This document shows positions 9,332-18,766 of a DNA stretch of 64,000 nucleotides, one piece after another (positions within the stretch are counted from its first letter, which is position 1; every line of letters starts with the position of its first letter). Source of the DNA: Gracilibacillus sp. YIM 98692. Its GTDB lineage: Bacteria > Bacillota > Bacilli > Bacillales > Amphibacillaceae. The stretch lies in the NCBI RefSeq assembly GCF_010993965.1, contig NZ_WIXM01000002.1, forward strand, positions 248,001 to 312,000, in the 5' to 3' direction. The notes under the pieces are model-generated. The model did no database searches and was not told the origin of the DNA. It saw nothing but the letters and a program-made list of their open reading frames with translations. Position numbers and translations under genes: made by a program.

Positions 9332-10315
9332 ATGAGTGAATATACTTTTTTAATAACAATAGCGATAGCATTTTTGATCACCGTCTTAATATCCCCCATT
9401 TTCATTCCTTTCTTGAAAAGGTTGAAGTTTGGGCAAAGTATTCGTGAAGAAGGACCCAAATCTCATCAAAAGAAATCTGGTACTCCAACAATGGGTGGAT
9501 TAATGATTATTGTAAGTATTGCTATTAGCAGTTTGATAGTTATTGTGAAAGTAACTGGATCGATTGACTATCAACTTAGTTTATTATTACTTGTGTTACT
9601 AGGATTTGGATTACTAGGTTTTTTAGATGACTTTATCAAAGTAGTACTAAAAAGGAATTTAGGTTTAAACTCCAAGCAAAAACTTTTAGGTCAAATCATT
9701 ATTGCAATCATTTTTTATTTTGTGCTTAAACAAAATCAATTTGATACAACGGTTGCTATTCCTGGAACAAGTGTGGAATGGGAGCTGGGATGGTTTTATT
9801 CTATTTTTATTATCATCATGTTAGTAGGTGCTTCCAATGCTGTGAATTTAACGGATGGGTTAGATGGATTATTAGCTGGAACAGCAGCTATTGCTTTTGG
9901 AGCATTTGCTATTTTAGCTTGGTATGGGGTGCCAAATTTAAATTTAACATTGTTTAGTTTAGCAGTGGTTGGCGGTTTATTAGGATTTTTAGTTTTTAAC
10001 GCCCATCCAGCAAAAGTGTTTATGGGTGATACAGGATCCTTGGCTTTAGGAGGCGCAATAGCTGCTGTCGCCATTTTATTAAAGTTAGAAGTGTTATTAG
10101 TAATAATTGGTGGTGTATTTGTCATTGAAACATTATCTGTCATAATACAGGTAATATCATTTCAATCAACTGGAAAGCGTGTATTTAGAATGAGCCCCTT
10201 ACATCATCACTATGAATTGAAAGGTTGGTCAGAGTGGCGTGTTGTAACAACCTTCTGGCTAGTTGGTATTATATTTGCAATTTTAGGTATTTATATTGAG
10301 GTGTGGTCTATTTGA
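9332..10315 (+). CDS. mraY: MraY, phospho-MurNAc-pentapeptide transferase
   Basis: 327 residues, about ten membrane segments. Transfers phospho-MurNAc-pentapeptide to undecaprenyl phosphate, making lipid I on the inner face of the membrane. Shows the conserved cytoplasmic loops: [13 protein letters not shown] (about 44-56), the aspartate pair D99-D100 in [17 protein letters not shown], and the C-terminal [10 protein letters not shown] motif. Ends in TGA overlapping the TTG start of murD (TTGA, 10312-10315), so the two are likely translationally coupled. Confidence 0.97.
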   Translation: MSEYTFLITIAIAFLITVLISPIFIPFLKRLKFGQSIREEGPKSHQKKSGTPTMGGLMIIVSIAISSLIVIVKVTGSIDYQLSLLLLVLLGFGLLGFLDDFIKVVLKRNLGLNSKQKLLGQIIIAIIFYFVLKQNQFDTTVAIPGTSVEWELGWFYSIFIIIMLVGASNAVNLTDGLDGLLAGTAAIAFGAFAILAWYGVPNLNLTLFSLAVVGGLLGFLVFNAHPAKVFMGDTGSLALGGAIAAVAILLKLEVLLVIIGGVFVIETLSVIIQVISFQSTGKRVFRMSPLHHHYELKGWSEWRVVTTFWLVGIIFAILGIYIEVWSI

Positions 10316-11658
10316 GAAAATTAACAGCATTTCCATTTCAAAATGTGTTAGTACTTGGTTTAGCGAAGAGCGGTACAGCAGTCGCTAAACTTTTTTCACG
10401 CAATGATGTACAAGTAACAGTGAATGATTTGCGTGCAAAGAAAAATGACAAAAATGTATTGGAATTGAAAAATCAAGGAGTAGAGGTCGTTCTTGGGGAT
10501 CATCCGTTATCCTTATTAGATCAAACGGATTTAATCGTCAAAAATCCAGGCATACCTTATGAAAACCCCTTGATCAATGAAGCAGTTCATAAAGGAATTC
10601 CTGTTGTGACGGAAATTGAATTACTTTATTATTTGGGCATTGAAAAATTAATTGGTATTACAGGATCAAATGGAAAGACAACGACAACTACATTAATTTA
10701 TGAAATGCTAAAATATGGAGAAGTATCTGTTGAAATAGCAGGAAATATTGGTCATGTTGCTTCAGAAGTAGCTGAGCAGGTAGAAGAGGATCAAGCGATG
10801 GTAGTAGAACTTTCTTCTTTCCAACTATTAGGTACACAGAAATTTGTACCTCAAGTAGCCGTTGTACTTAATATGTTTGAAGCTCATTTGGATTATCATC
10901 AAACAATGGAAAATTATATGCAAGCAAAGGCTAATATTTTTAAAAACCAAACAAGTGATGATTTCTTAGTATACAACGCTGATGATGAAAAGGTACAAAG
11001 CATGGTACAATCAGCCAAATCGACATTAGTGCCATTTAGTTGTCAAAAGTTTCAAAACGAGGGTGCTTATTCTGATGGGACATCCATTTTCTTTAACGGT
11101 AATAAAATTATTTCATTAGACGAAATTGTATTGGTTGGAGAACATAATATAGAGAACATTTTGGCGGCCGTAGCAGTTGCGAAAACTTATCAAATTTCAA
11201 ATGATACTATAAGAAAGGTCTTAAGCACTTTTACTGGAGTAAAACATCGTCTGCAATTTGTTGATAAGGTAAACGGAAGGTTGTTTTACAATGATTCTAA
11301 AGCAACGAATATACTAGCTACATCCAAAGCATTATCTGCCTTTTCACAACCGACTATATTGCTTGCGGGTGGATTAGATAGAGGAAATGGATTTGAAGCT
11401 TTAAGCCCATATTTACAAAATGTGAAAGCATTTATTTTATTTGGAGAAACCGCTGATAAATTTAAAGAAGTAGGAGAGCAGTACGGCATCCCATTTATTA
11501 AGCACGTACACAACATGGAAGAAGCAGTACAAACAGCATATGCATTGTCTGAAAAAGGGGATGTCATATTGTTGTCACCTGCATGTGCAAGTTGGGATCA
11601 GTATAAAACATTTGAGCAAAGAGGTAACATGTTTATTGATTCCGTGCATAGATTATAA
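10312..11658 (+). CDS. murD: MurD, UDP-MurNAc-L-alanine:D-glutamate ligase
   Basis: 448 residues. Adds D-glutamate to UDP-MurNAc-L-Ala. N-terminal nucleotide-binding domain, central ATPase domain with GSNGKTT at 118-124, C-terminal ligase domain ending [16 protein letters not shown] at 10303 is in frame, but GAGGTG at 10298-10303 is then the ribosome binding site for the TTG at 10312, which also matches the usual N-terminus. Followed by a 106-base gap with a terminator-like hairpin before spoVE. Confidence 0.95.
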   Translation: MRKLTAFPFQNVLVLGLAKSGTAVAKLFSRNDVQVTVNDLRAKKNDKNVLELKNQGVEVVLGDHPLSLLDQTDLIVKNPGIPYENPLINEAVHKGIPVVTEIELLYYLGIEKLIGITGSNGKTTTTTLIYEMLKYGEVSVEIAGNIGHVASEVAEQVEEDQAMVVELSSFQLLGTQKFVPQVAVVLNMFEAHLDYHQTMENYMQAKANIFKNQTSDDFLVYNADDEKVQSMVQSAKSTLVPFSCQKFQNEGAYSDGTSIFFNGNKIISLDEIVLVGEHNIENILAAVAVAKTYQISNDTIRKVLSTFTGVKHRLQFVDKVNGRLFYNDSKATNILATSKALSAFSQPTILLAGGLDRGNGFEALSPYLQNVKAFILFGETADKFKEVGEQYGIPFIKHVHNMEEAVQTAYALSEKGDVILLSPACASWDQYKTFEQRGNMFIDSVHRL

Positions 11659-11729
11659 TAGGGGCTTGTCTATTATCATCTGTGCTAGATCGATAGAATT
11701 TTAGGTTACATGAATCATAATTTATAAAG

Positions 11730-11760
11730 CCCCATAATCCTTTTGGAGTGGGGGTTTTTT
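11730..11760 (+). terminator. Terminator-like hairpin abutting spoVE
   Basis: CCCCA (11730-11734) pairs with TGGGG (11749-11753) and TCC with GGA inside, with a TTTT loop, followed by six T (11755-11760). It ends four bases before the spoVE ATG, and the only purine-rich ribosome binding candidate for spoVE (GGAGTGGGGG, 11745-11754) forms its 3' arm. It can act as an intrinsic terminator after murD, as a block on spoVE translation, or both. Confidence 0.7.
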
Positions 11761-11764
11761 ATTG

Positions 11765-12883
11765 ATGGAACTAAATGTTCATTCAAAACAATCTAATACA
11801 GCAGATCGTTTATTACTGTTATCTATCGTGTCTATTCTTTTAATTGGAGTAGTAATGGTTTATAGTGCTTCTTCCATATGGGCAGAATATAAATTTAATG
11901 ATCCCTTCTTTTTTGCAAAACGCCAAATACTTTTTGCAGGAATTGGTGTTGTATTAATGATGGTTGTTTCCAATATCCCATATTTTCAATGGTTGCAGTA
12001 TCGTAAGGTGATTTTTATCATATGCTTTATACTGTTAGTTGCAGTACTAATCCCTGGAATAGGTATGGTTAGAGGTGGAGCAAGAAGCTGGATCGGGGTG
12101 GGAGCATTCAGTATTCAACCAGCTGAATTTATGAAATTAGGCATGATTTTATTTTTGAGTGGTTATTTAGTAAAGTATCAATCCTACATAAAAGAGTTCA
12201 AAAAAGGATTTTTACCTCCTTTGAGTTTCATTATCTTCTTATTTCTTTTAATTATGCTGCAACCGGATTTAGGGACAGGGATGGTATTTGTATTAACTTG
12301 TTTTCTCCTATTATTCATAGCAGGTGCAAGACTAGTGCATTTTGGTTTTTTAGCAGGCTTTGGAGTAATCGGTTTTTTATTTCTTATTATATCTGCACCA
12401 TACCGTATGAATCGAATCACAGCCTTTTTAGATCCATGGCAAGATCCATTAGGTAATGGTTTTCAAATTATTCAGTCTCTTTATGCCATTGGACCGGGTG
12501 GTTTATTTGGTGTAGGGTTTGGGAATAGTTTGCAAAAATACTTTTATTTACCTGAACCGCATAATGATTTTATTTTTGCTATTATAGCCGAAGAACTTGG
12601 TTTTATAGGAGCGACATTTGTCATTCTTCTATTTTTCCTGTTTATTTGGAGAGGGATCATAACAGCTTTGCATGCACCTGATCTATTTGCTCGATTGTTA
12701 GCAGTTGGGATTGTTGGTATGATTGCGATTCAAGTGATGATTAATATTAGTGTTGTGATCGGTTTAATTCCAGTAACCGGGATTACCTTGCCATTTTTAA
12801 GCTATGGTGGTTCGTCCTTAACCTTAACACTTTGCTCGGTAGGTATATTAATCAATATCAGTAAATATAGAAAGTACTATTAA
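11765..12883 (+). CDS. spoVE: SpoVE, SEDS-family peptidoglycan glycosyltransferase
   Basis: 372 residues with about ten membrane segments. SEDS proteins polymerise lipid II into glycan strands; SpoVE makes spore cortex with SpoVD. Shows the family hallmarks MVYSASS near the N-terminus, GARSWIGVGAFSIQPAEF, MLQPDLGTG, and GLIPVTGITLPFLSYGGSS near the end. Assigned SpoVE rather than FtsW because of overall similarity and its place after murD. Start ATG at 11765; a TTG three bases upstream is possible. Its ribosome binding site is inside the preceding hairpin. The usual followers murG and murB are missing. Confidence 0.92.
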   Translation: MELNVHSKQSNTADRLLLLSIVSILLIGVVMVYSASSIWAEYKFNDPFFFAKRQILFAGIGVVLMMVVSNIPYFQWLQYRKVIFIICFILLVAVLIPGIGMVRGGARSWIGVGAFSIQPAEFMKLGMILFLSGYLVKYQSYIKEFKKGFLPPLSFIIFLFLLIMLQPDLGTGMVFVLTCFLLLFIAGARLVHFGFLAGFGVIGFLFLIISAPYRMNRITAFLDPWQDPLGNGFQIIQSLYAIGPGGLFGVGFGNSLQKYFYLPEPHNDFIFAIIAEELGFIGATFVILLFFLFIWRGIITALHAPDLFARLLAVGIVGMIAIQVMINISVVIGLIPVTGITLPFLSYGGSSLTLTLCSVGILINISKYRKYY

Positions 12884-12913
12884 GAATCCCTTAAACAAAA
12901 TCCTTCTTTTTGG

Positions 12914-12942
12914 CTTACTTGTTTTTTTCGGTATGTTATAAT
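12914..12942 (+). promoter_or_regulatory. Extended -10 promoter before divIB
   Basis: TGTTATAAT with a perfect TATAAT at 12937-12942 and the TGn extension. The -35 region at 17-base spacing (CTTACT) is poor, as is common for extended -10 promoters. It sits in the spoVE-divIB junction where murG and murB are absent. Confidence 0.5.
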
Positions 12943-12986
12943 TTAACAAGTGGAATAAATTATAAATCAAAGAAGGAAGTACTAGA

Positions 12987-13781
12987 ATGGCTGAAAAAAG
13001 AGTTGTATCAATAGAAGACCGAATTCCTAAGTTAAAGCAAGAACGAAAAAGAAAATCCAACCGTCGATTAATCATATATTTAACAGTTTTTTTCTTGTTA
13101 ATAGCATTGGTAGTCTATTTACAATCACCACTAAGTCATGTGAAGGAAATCACGGTTACTGGCCATAAGTGGGTAACTACAGAAGAAATTATTTCCCTAT
13201 CTGAAGTATCGGGCCAGTCTAATTATTGGGGCGTCAATAGCACCAAAGTAAGCCAAAGCATTGAACAACATCCCCAAATCGAATCCGTCAAAGTAGTGAA
13301 AAATTTCCCGAATCAGATACACTTAGAAGTAGAAGAGTTAAAGCATGTAGGCTATGTACTGGAAGGGAATAACATTTATCCAATTTTAGCAAATGGAGAT
13401 TTATTAGAAGATATTGGATGGGAAAACGTAGAATCTACAGTTCCGTTTATCAAAGGATTCCAAAACAATTATTTAGATGAACTGGTGGATGAATTGGACC
13501 GATTATCCCCAAAAGTCATGGCTCTAATTTCTGAAATATTATGGACTCCAAGTGAGGGTAATCCGTATAAGGTGACTCTTTTTATGACAGATGGATATGA
13601 GGTAGAATCCACTATACGAAATTTATCCTCTTACTTGGATAGCTATCCTTCTATTATTTCTCAGCTTGATAACAACGAATCTGGGAAAATTAAAATTGAT
13701 GAAGGCGGAGCTGTTTTCACACCATACACGATTGAAGAAAAACAGGAAGAAATGATGGAGGGTGAAAATGAAGATTCTTAA
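12987..13781 (+). CDS. divIB: DivIB (FtsQ), divisome membrane protein
   Basis: 264 residues. Basic cytoplasmic tail, one membrane segment (about 28-45), a POTRA domain from about 51 to 120 (VKEITVTGHKWVTTEEI), a beta domain and an acidic C-terminal tail. It binds FtsL and DivIC and helps septum synthesis, especially under heat and during sporulation. GAAGGAAG precedes the ATG. Its end overlaps the start of ylxW by 14 bases. Confidence 0.93.
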   Translation: MAEKRVVSIEDRIPKLKQERKRKSNRRLIIYLTVFFLLIALVVYLQSPLSHVKEITVTGHKWVTTEEIISLSEVSGQSNYWGVNSTKVSQSIEQHPQIESVKVVKNFPNQIHLEVEELKHVGYVLEGNNIYPILANGDLLEDIGWENVESTVPFIKGFQNNYLDELVDELDRLSPKVMALISEILWTPSEGNPYKVTLFMTDGYEVESTIRNLSSYLDSYPSIISQLDNNESGKIKIDEGGAVFTPYTIEEKQEEMMEGENEDS

Positions 13782-14454
13782 AATTTCCTTATCCATTATT
13801 TTCCTTCTTACGGGTTTTTGGGTGACATATTCGATCCAACAAGGAAATACAAATGCGGAAATCGTACAATTAAATGATAATGATTGGGACAGAGGTTATT
13901 TTTACCGTAAGCAGTTAATTGAAATAGAAGAATCTAATAAACAATTAAGAGCAGAATTGTCTCAAATAAGACAAAATATTCAAGAACTTGAACAGAAGCT
14001 GGCAGATGATGCAGATACACTAAAAAACCTAGTTGAAACAAAGGTGAAACTGCAAAAGTTTACTGGGGAGATGCCAATCAAAGGGGAGGGTGTATCCATA
14101 ACGTTACGAGATGCGAGCTATATTCCTGATGAGGATCATGCGAACCAGTATATCGTGCATGACCGCCACATTCATCGCTTGGTTAACGAACTTTATACAA
14201 CAGGGGCAAAAGCTGTTGCTATAAATGGTCAGAGAATATATAGTGATAGCTATATTGCTTGTGTTGGCCCTATTATTACAGTTGACGGGAATGGTTATCC
14301 AGCTCCTTTTGTTATTACAGCAATCGGTGATCAAGAAGTATTAGAAGAAAGCCTATATTTAAAAAATGGTGTCATTGATATGCTTGTTCAAGATAATGTG
14401 GAAGTAACATTTGAGAAGAATTCGGAATTGAACATGTTGGCAAAGGAAGAATAG
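13768..14454 (+). CDS. ylxW: DUF881 membrane-anchored protein YlxW
   Basis: 228 residues. N-terminal hydrophobic anchor (about 1-20), coiled coil at about 45-85, then the DUF881 domain (GEGVSITLRD, HRLVNELYTTGAKAVAINGQRI). Conserved next to division genes in Bacillaceae; function not established. The start ATG at 13768 follows GGAGG (13757-13761); a GTG at 13762 is in frame but lies in the Shine-Dalgarno region. Likely faces outside the membrane. Confidence 0.85.
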   Translation: MKILKISLSIIFLLTGFWVTYSIQQGNTNAEIVQLNDNDWDRGYFYRKQLIEIEESNKQLRAELSQIRQNIQELEQKLADDADTLKNLVETKVKLQKFTGEMPIKGEGVSITLRDASYIPDEDHANQYIVHDRHIHRLVNELYTTGAKAVAINGQRIYSDSYIACVGPIITVDGNGYPAPFVITAIGDQEVLEESLYLKNGVIDMLVQDNVEVTFEKNSELNMLAKEE

Positions 14455-14467
14455 AAAGGTGAGCTAG

Positions 14468-15184
14468 TTGAAAAGAAAAAATCAGATAGCCATTGCTTTG
14501 TTTTGTTTCTGTATAGGGCTTAGTATTGCTTTTTTAATACAAACCAATCAAAAGCCAACCGAAAAAGATACGCGAGACTTGTGGGAAATTCGCACTAGCT
14601 TACAAGAAGAGCAAATGAAACAACAAAACTTATATAAAGAGATTGAAAAAAGTGAAGCAATGTTAAAACTATATGAAGAACAGACAGAACAACAGCAAAT
14701 GGCTTCATTAAAAGAGTCGATTAAACGATTGAAAGAACAGGCAGGCCTAACCAAGAAAGAGGGGACAGGTGTCATCCTTACCATTGAGCCAATTTTCACA
14801 GAAGAAAACCAGTATGAATACCCCCAAATAACTGCAGACCTTATTCATCATCTCGTCAATGAATTAAATACCTATGGAGCAACAGATATTGCTATAGGCA
14901 ATGAACGTATAGTGAATATTTCACCTATTAGAGATGTGAACGAAAAGGTATATGTAAACAACTACTCCATTGGGAGCTTGCCAATTAAATTATATGTATT
15001 ATCTGAAGAGCCTTCTCGATTAGTGGACTACGTGAATGTAAGTGAGTCGTTGGATTATTTCGCTTTAGAAAATATGGAGATTCATACAGAAACAGTAGAA
15101 AATATCACGTTACCTAAATATGATGGTGCTATTGACTTTGAAGATGTAAAAGTCATGGCTGTAGAGGGAGAAGGTGAAGAGTAA
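14468..15184 (+). CDS. ylxX: DUF881 membrane-anchored protein YlxX
   Basis: 238 residues, paralogue of the preceding gene with the same plan: one N-terminal membrane segment (about 6-24), a Gln/Glu-rich coiled coil (about 38-95), and a DUF881 domain (KEGTGVILTIEPI, HHLVNELNTYGATDIAIGNERI). Starts with TTG after AAAGGTGAG. Function unknown; tandem DUF881 genes upstream of sbp-ftsA are typical of the family. Its stop shares one base with the sbp start. Confidence 0.85.
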   Translation: MKRKNQIAIALFCFCIGLSIAFLIQTNQKPTEKDTRDLWEIRTSLQEEQMKQQNLYKEIEKSEAMLKLYEEQTEQQQMASLKESIKRLKEQAGLTKKEGTGVILTIEPIFTEENQYEYPQITADLIHHLVNELNTYGATDIAIGNERIVNISPIRDVNEKVYVNNYSIGSLPIKLYVLSEEPSRLVDYVNVSESLDYFALENMEIHTETVENITLPKYDGAIDFEDVKVMAVEGEGEE

Positions 15185-15570
15185 TGGGGATACCTATTAT
15201 CTTCTTAATATTAGGGTTAATTTTTGGTTTATTAACCAATATAACAATACCGGAAGCATACACCAACTATTTGGCAGTTATCATACTTGCAGCATTGGAT
15301 GCACTAATAGGAGGTATTCGAGCACAATTAGAAAGACAGTTCCAAAATAAACTTTTTATTTCGGGCTTTTTCTTTAATGTGATGGTTGCTTTAGTAATAG
15401 TATTCATTGGAGAGATGGCAGGTGTAGAACTATATTTAGCAGCTGTTATCGCATTGGGTATTCGGATGTTACAAAACATTTCCAATATAAGAAAAATATC
15501 CATCCAAAAGGGAGGATTATTTAAAAAATCCAAGAAAAATAAAGGATTTTCCACAAATCATATAGAATAA
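15184..15570 (+). CDS. sbp: Sbp, small basic membrane protein
   Basis: 128 residues, mostly hydrophobic with about three to four membrane segments and a very basic C-terminal tail (KKSKKNKGFSTNHIE). Conserved upstream of ftsA in Bacillaceae; no defined biochemical function. Starts one base before the end of ylxX. Confidence 0.85.
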   Translation: MGIPIIFLILGLIFGLLTNITIPEAYTNYLAVIILAALDALIGGIRAQLERQFQNKLFISGFFFNVMVALVIVFIGEMAGVELYLAAVIALGIRMLQNISNIRKISIQKGGLFKKSKKNKGFSTNHIE

Positions 15571-15612
15571 TTTTTATAATAAATAATTTTCTCTGAAAAT
15601 TTCGCTTGAACC

Positions 15613-15641
15613 ATGAAAAACATGTAAATTTTTATTATAAT
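15613..15641 (+). promoter_or_regulatory. Candidate promoter for ftsA-ftsZ
   Basis: A perfect TATAAT at 15636-15641, 66 bases before the ftsA ATG. The -35 at 17-base spacing is weak (ATGAAA). A second TTGAAC lies at a non-productive spacing of 24. The B. subtilis ftsAZ operon has several promoters in this region, so there may be more that I cannot resolve. Confidence 0.45.
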
Positions 15642-15707
15642 AGTACGTAACACAGTTTATTATATGAAGTATTAGATAGATAAATGCATAGAATTAGGAG
15701 GTGCCTC

Positions 15708-16997
15708 ATGGACAACAGTGAAATTTTAGTCAGCCTTGATATAGGTACATCGAAAATTAAGGTAATTATCGGTGAAATTCTAGGTGATTCATTAAATATA
15801 ATTGGAGTTGGGGCTGCTAAGTCATTAGGAATGAAAAAAGGAGCAATTGTTGATATTGATCAAACAGTTCAATCCATTAAATCAGCAGTTGAACAAGCCG
15901 AAAGAATGGTAGATATACATATAGATCGAGTTATCGTAGGGGTTAATGGCAGTCATGTTCATTTGCAACCATGTCATGGAGTTGTAGCGGTATCCAATGA
16001 AAACAAAGAGATAATAGAAGAAGATATACATCGAGTGATGGATGCAGCGCAAGTCATTTCCATACCTCCTGAAAGAGAAATCGTTGATATTATACCTAAG
16101 CAATTTATTGTCGATGGGTTAGATGAAATTCGAGATCCACGAGGAATGATAGGTGTCCGTCTTGAAATGGAAGGAACAATTATTACATGTTCCAAGACTA
16201 TGTTGCACAATATCTTGAAATGTGTTGAAAAAGCAGGATTAAGTGTCATGGATATTTGCCTTCAGCCTTTGGCTACAGGAGAAGTGGCTTTATCGAAAGA
16301 TGAAAAAAATCTAGGCGTAGCTTTACTCAATATCGGTGGTGGGAGTACAACTATTTCTGTCTTTGAGAATGATAGTTTAGTTGCTACAAGTGTGTTGCAG
16401 CTAGGTGGTGACAACATTACAAAAGATTTATCTATCGGCTTAAGAACAACGACAGAAGAAGCAGAAGATATGAAGCTGAAATATGGCCATGCCTTTTATG
16501 ATGATGCGAGTGAAGAAGAAACTTTTCATGTCAATATAATTGGCAGTAATCAAAAGCAAACATACAGTCAATTAGATTTGGCAGAAATTATTGAAGCTAG
16601 ATTAGAGGAAATTTATTTTTATAGTGCTAGGGAGATTCAAAAAATGGGATTTCAAGACATACCCGGCGGGCTAGTGCTAACTGGAGGAACCATGAGCATG
16701 CCTGGGGCAGCAGATCTTGCACAAGATATGTATCAGAGCAATGTTAGAATTACAATTCCAGATTACATAGGGGTTCGTGAACCACAATACACTGCAGGGA
16801 TTGGCATCTTGAAATTTGCTTACAAGAATGCGAAAATACAAGGAAAAGAGTTTTCTCAAGCAGTTACTGTTCATCGACCAAAAGAAGAAGATACAGTGCA
16901 AAAGAAACCTGTGAATTCAACACAAGACACTCAGCATAGAAAAACTAAAAAGAAGGAGCCAAAGTTGGCAAACTTTTTTAAATATTTTTTTGATTAG
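15708..16997 (+). CDS. ftsA: FtsA, actin-like membrane tether of the Z ring
   Basis: 429 residues. Actin-fold ATPase that recruits FtsZ polymers to the membrane and later divisome proteins. Phosphate-binding DIGTSK near the N-terminus, GGGSTT in the second half, and a C-terminal amphipathic helix (LANFFKYFFD) after a variable linker. The frame begins at 15684, but AGGAGGTG lies just before the ATG at 15708. Followed 68 bases later by ftsZ with its own AGGAGG site. Confidence 0.96.
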   Translation: MDNSEILVSLDIGTSKIKVIIGEILGDSLNIIGVGAAKSLGMKKGAIVDIDQTVQSIKSAVEQAERMVDIHIDRVIVGVNGSHVHLQPCHGVVAVSNENKEIIEEDIHRVMDAAQVISIPPEREIVDIIPKQFIVDGLDEIRDPRGMIGVRLEMEGTIITCSKTMLHNILKCVEKAGLSVMDICLQPLATGEVALSKDEKNLGVALLNIGGGSTTISVFENDSLVATSVLQLGGDNITKDLSIGLRTTTEEAEDMKLKYGHAFYDDASEEETFHVNIIGSNQKQTYSQLDLAEIIEARLEEIYFYSAREIQKMGFQDIPGGLVLTGGTMSMPGAADLAQDMYQSNVRITIPDYIGVREPQYTAGIGILKFAYKNAKIQGKEFSQAVTVHRPKEEDTVQKKPVNSTQDTQHRKTKKKEPKLANFFKYFFD

Positions 16998-17065
16998 GAT
17001 ACTTATGAATAGAACATTAATCGTAAAATAGTAAACTGGTAAACTAGCAAATAGGAGGAAATTAG

Positions 17066-18205
17066 ATGTTAGACTTCGATACAAATATGGACCAACTAGC
17101 AACAATAAAAGTAATTGGTGTTGGTGGCGGCGGAAGTAACGCTGTCAATCGAATGATTGAACACGGAGTGCAAGGTGTAGAGTTCATCGCTGTTAACACA
17201 GATGCTCAAGCATTAAATCTGTCGAAAGCAGAAGTGAAAATGCAAATAGGAACGAAGTTAACACGAGGACTTGGAGCTGGTGCTAATCCTGAAGTTGGAA
17301 GAAAAGCAGCAGAAGAAAGCAAAGAGCAAATAGAAGAAATATTAAAAGGTTCTGATATGGTATTTGTTACCGCTGGAATGGGTGGAGGAACTGGAACTGG
17401 CGCAGCTCCAGTCATTGCACAGGTAGCAAAAGAGCTTGGAGCGCTTACAGTGGGTGTGGTGACACGTCCATTCACCTTCGAAGGGAGAAAAAGAGCCACA
17501 CAAGCAGTTTCAGGGATTGATGGATTGAAAAGCAGTGTAGATACACTTATTGTTATCCCTAATGATCGATTACTAGAAATCATTGATAAAAATACGCCAA
17601 TGCTTGAAGCATTCCGAGAAGCAGATAACGTATTAAGACAAGGTGTTCAAGGTATTTCTGATTTAATTGCAACACCAGGCTTGATTAACGTGGACTTCGC
17701 CGATGTGAAAACGATTATGGCTGATAAAGGATCAGCTTTAATGGGGATTGGTGTAGCAACTGGTGAAAGTAGAGCGGCAGAGGCAGCCAAAAAAGCGGTT
17801 TCTTCGCCTCTGCTCGAAACATCTATTGATGGCGCACATGGCGTATTAATGAATATTACTGGCGGTTCTAATCTAAGCTTGTATGAGGTTCAAGAAGCAG
17901 CAGATATTGTTACTTCGGCTGCAGATCAGGAAGTGAATGTGATCTTCGGTTCGGTTATTAATGAAGATTTAAAAGATGAAATTGTCGTAACCGTTATTGC
18001 TACTGGATTTGATGAGAGTCAAATGAAGAATACTCAGCAAAAACCGAAGTCAGTCTTACAACAAAAGACTCAATCTCAACCGAAAGAACGAAAACAAGAA
18101 ACACCGCAGGAACCGGTACATCAACCACAAGCACAACGTCAAACGCAGGAAGAAGATACTTTAGATATTCCAACATTTTTAAGAAATCGAAATAGAAGAA
18201 GATAA
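17066..18205 (+). CDS. ftsZ: FtsZ, tubulin-like cell division GTPase
   Basis: 379 residues. Forms the Z ring. The tubulin signature [10 protein letters not shown] is at 106-115, with GGGGSNAV near 20-27. A glutamine-rich unstructured linker (about 316-363) leads to the conserved C-terminal peptide [16 protein letters not shown] (364-379), which binds FtsA, SepF and other partners. Closed by a strong terminator. Confidence 0.98.
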   Translation: MLDFDTNMDQLATIKVIGVGGGGSNAVNRMIEHGVQGVEFIAVNTDAQALNLSKAEVKMQIGTKLTRGLGAGANPEVGRKAAEESKEQIEEILKGSDMVFVTAGMGGGTGTGAAPVIAQVAKELGALTVGVVTRPFTFEGRKRATQAVSGIDGLKSSVDTLIVIPNDRLLEIIDKNTPMLEAFREADNVLRQGVQGISDLIATPGLINVDFADVKTIMADKGSALMGIGVATGESRAAEAAKKAVSSPLLETSIDGAHGVLMNITGGSNLSLYEVQEAADIVTSAADQEVNVIFGSVINEDLKDEIVVTVIATGFDESQMKNTQQKPKSVLQQKTQSQPKERKQETPQEPVHQPQAQRQTQEEDTLDIPTFLRNRNRRR

Positions 18206-18212
18206 TTTAGGA

Positions 18213-18250
18213 AAAAGGTTGCCGAATTCATTTTCGGCAGCCTTTTTTTT
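18213..18250 (+). terminator. Intrinsic terminator of the dcw cluster
   Basis: TGCCGA and TCGGCA with flanking GG/CC form the stem, preceded by A-run and followed by eight T. Confidence 0.9.
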
Positions 18251-18298
18251 ATGAGAAAAAAGTATAAAATTCGTTCATAATAGAAAATTCACCACCTA

Positions 18299-18500
18299 CT
18301 TGTCTCATGCTGAGTGCTTAATGGCCGCTGCGGAAAAATAATCGCAGCCTGCGTGAGTTTTAATATTTAGTGTAAAAGCATTAAAATGGATGATTTTCTA
18401 CAAAATTCACCTTCGTGATAGCGAAGTGTATGTTTCTGGAGCGGTATCTAAACCCTCATTCCTCACTATGTGGCAGTATTGTTCTACATGTCAGATAAAT
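18299..18500. repeat. Decayed copy of the bshC-mraZ repeat in the ftsZ-spoIIGA spacer
   Basis: The segment from about 18417 (AGCGAAGT-TAT-TTTC-GGAGCG...TGTTCTAC near 18495) matches the reverse complement of 966-1046 with scattered changes, so the same repeat family inserted or arose here. The left part (18299-18416) has short G/C-rich patches but no clean match. No open frame. The rest of this 560-base gap, to 18766, holds the spoIIG promoter region. Confidence 0.5.
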
Positions 18501-18630
18501 CATTAAGGCATGGGTTTTGCTCGGTTTTCTTAGTTATAAAGAAAAGGAGTATTTCTATTTGATTCGGGTTAACCTCCTCCAAATTAATATTATATCTCAA
18601 GAAGACCGCTAAATTTATCATCATGTTGTT

Positions 18631-18642
18631 TTTTTGACAAAA
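18631..18642 (+). promoter_or_regulatory. Candidate 0A box / -35 of the spoIIG promoter
   Basis: TTTTTGACAAA differs by one base from the reverse-complement 0A box TTTTCGACAAA and contains a perfect -35 TTGACA (18634-18639). No TATAAT lies 17 bases downstream; weak AT-rich hexamers occur about 21-24 bases downstream. The B. subtilis spoIIG promoter is known for a TTGACA at abnormally long spacing that needs phosphorylated Spo0A, so the arrangement fits but is not proven. Confidence 0.4.
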
Positions 18643-18766
18643 CCCCTAAAAATTTCCGAAAAATAGAGTAGGAATACATACAAACTCTGACAGACTTCTT
18701 TTGGATCTTACTATATACTATGGAGACAAGAGTTCAAGATTGTTCTGGAATGAAAGGAAGGAAAAG

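Noticed and set aside
9796-10143. 115-residue minus-strand frame inside mraY
   Set aside because: Antisense shadow of a strongly conserved membrane protein; composition (Asn/Pro/Ile runs) is a by-product of mraY codons.
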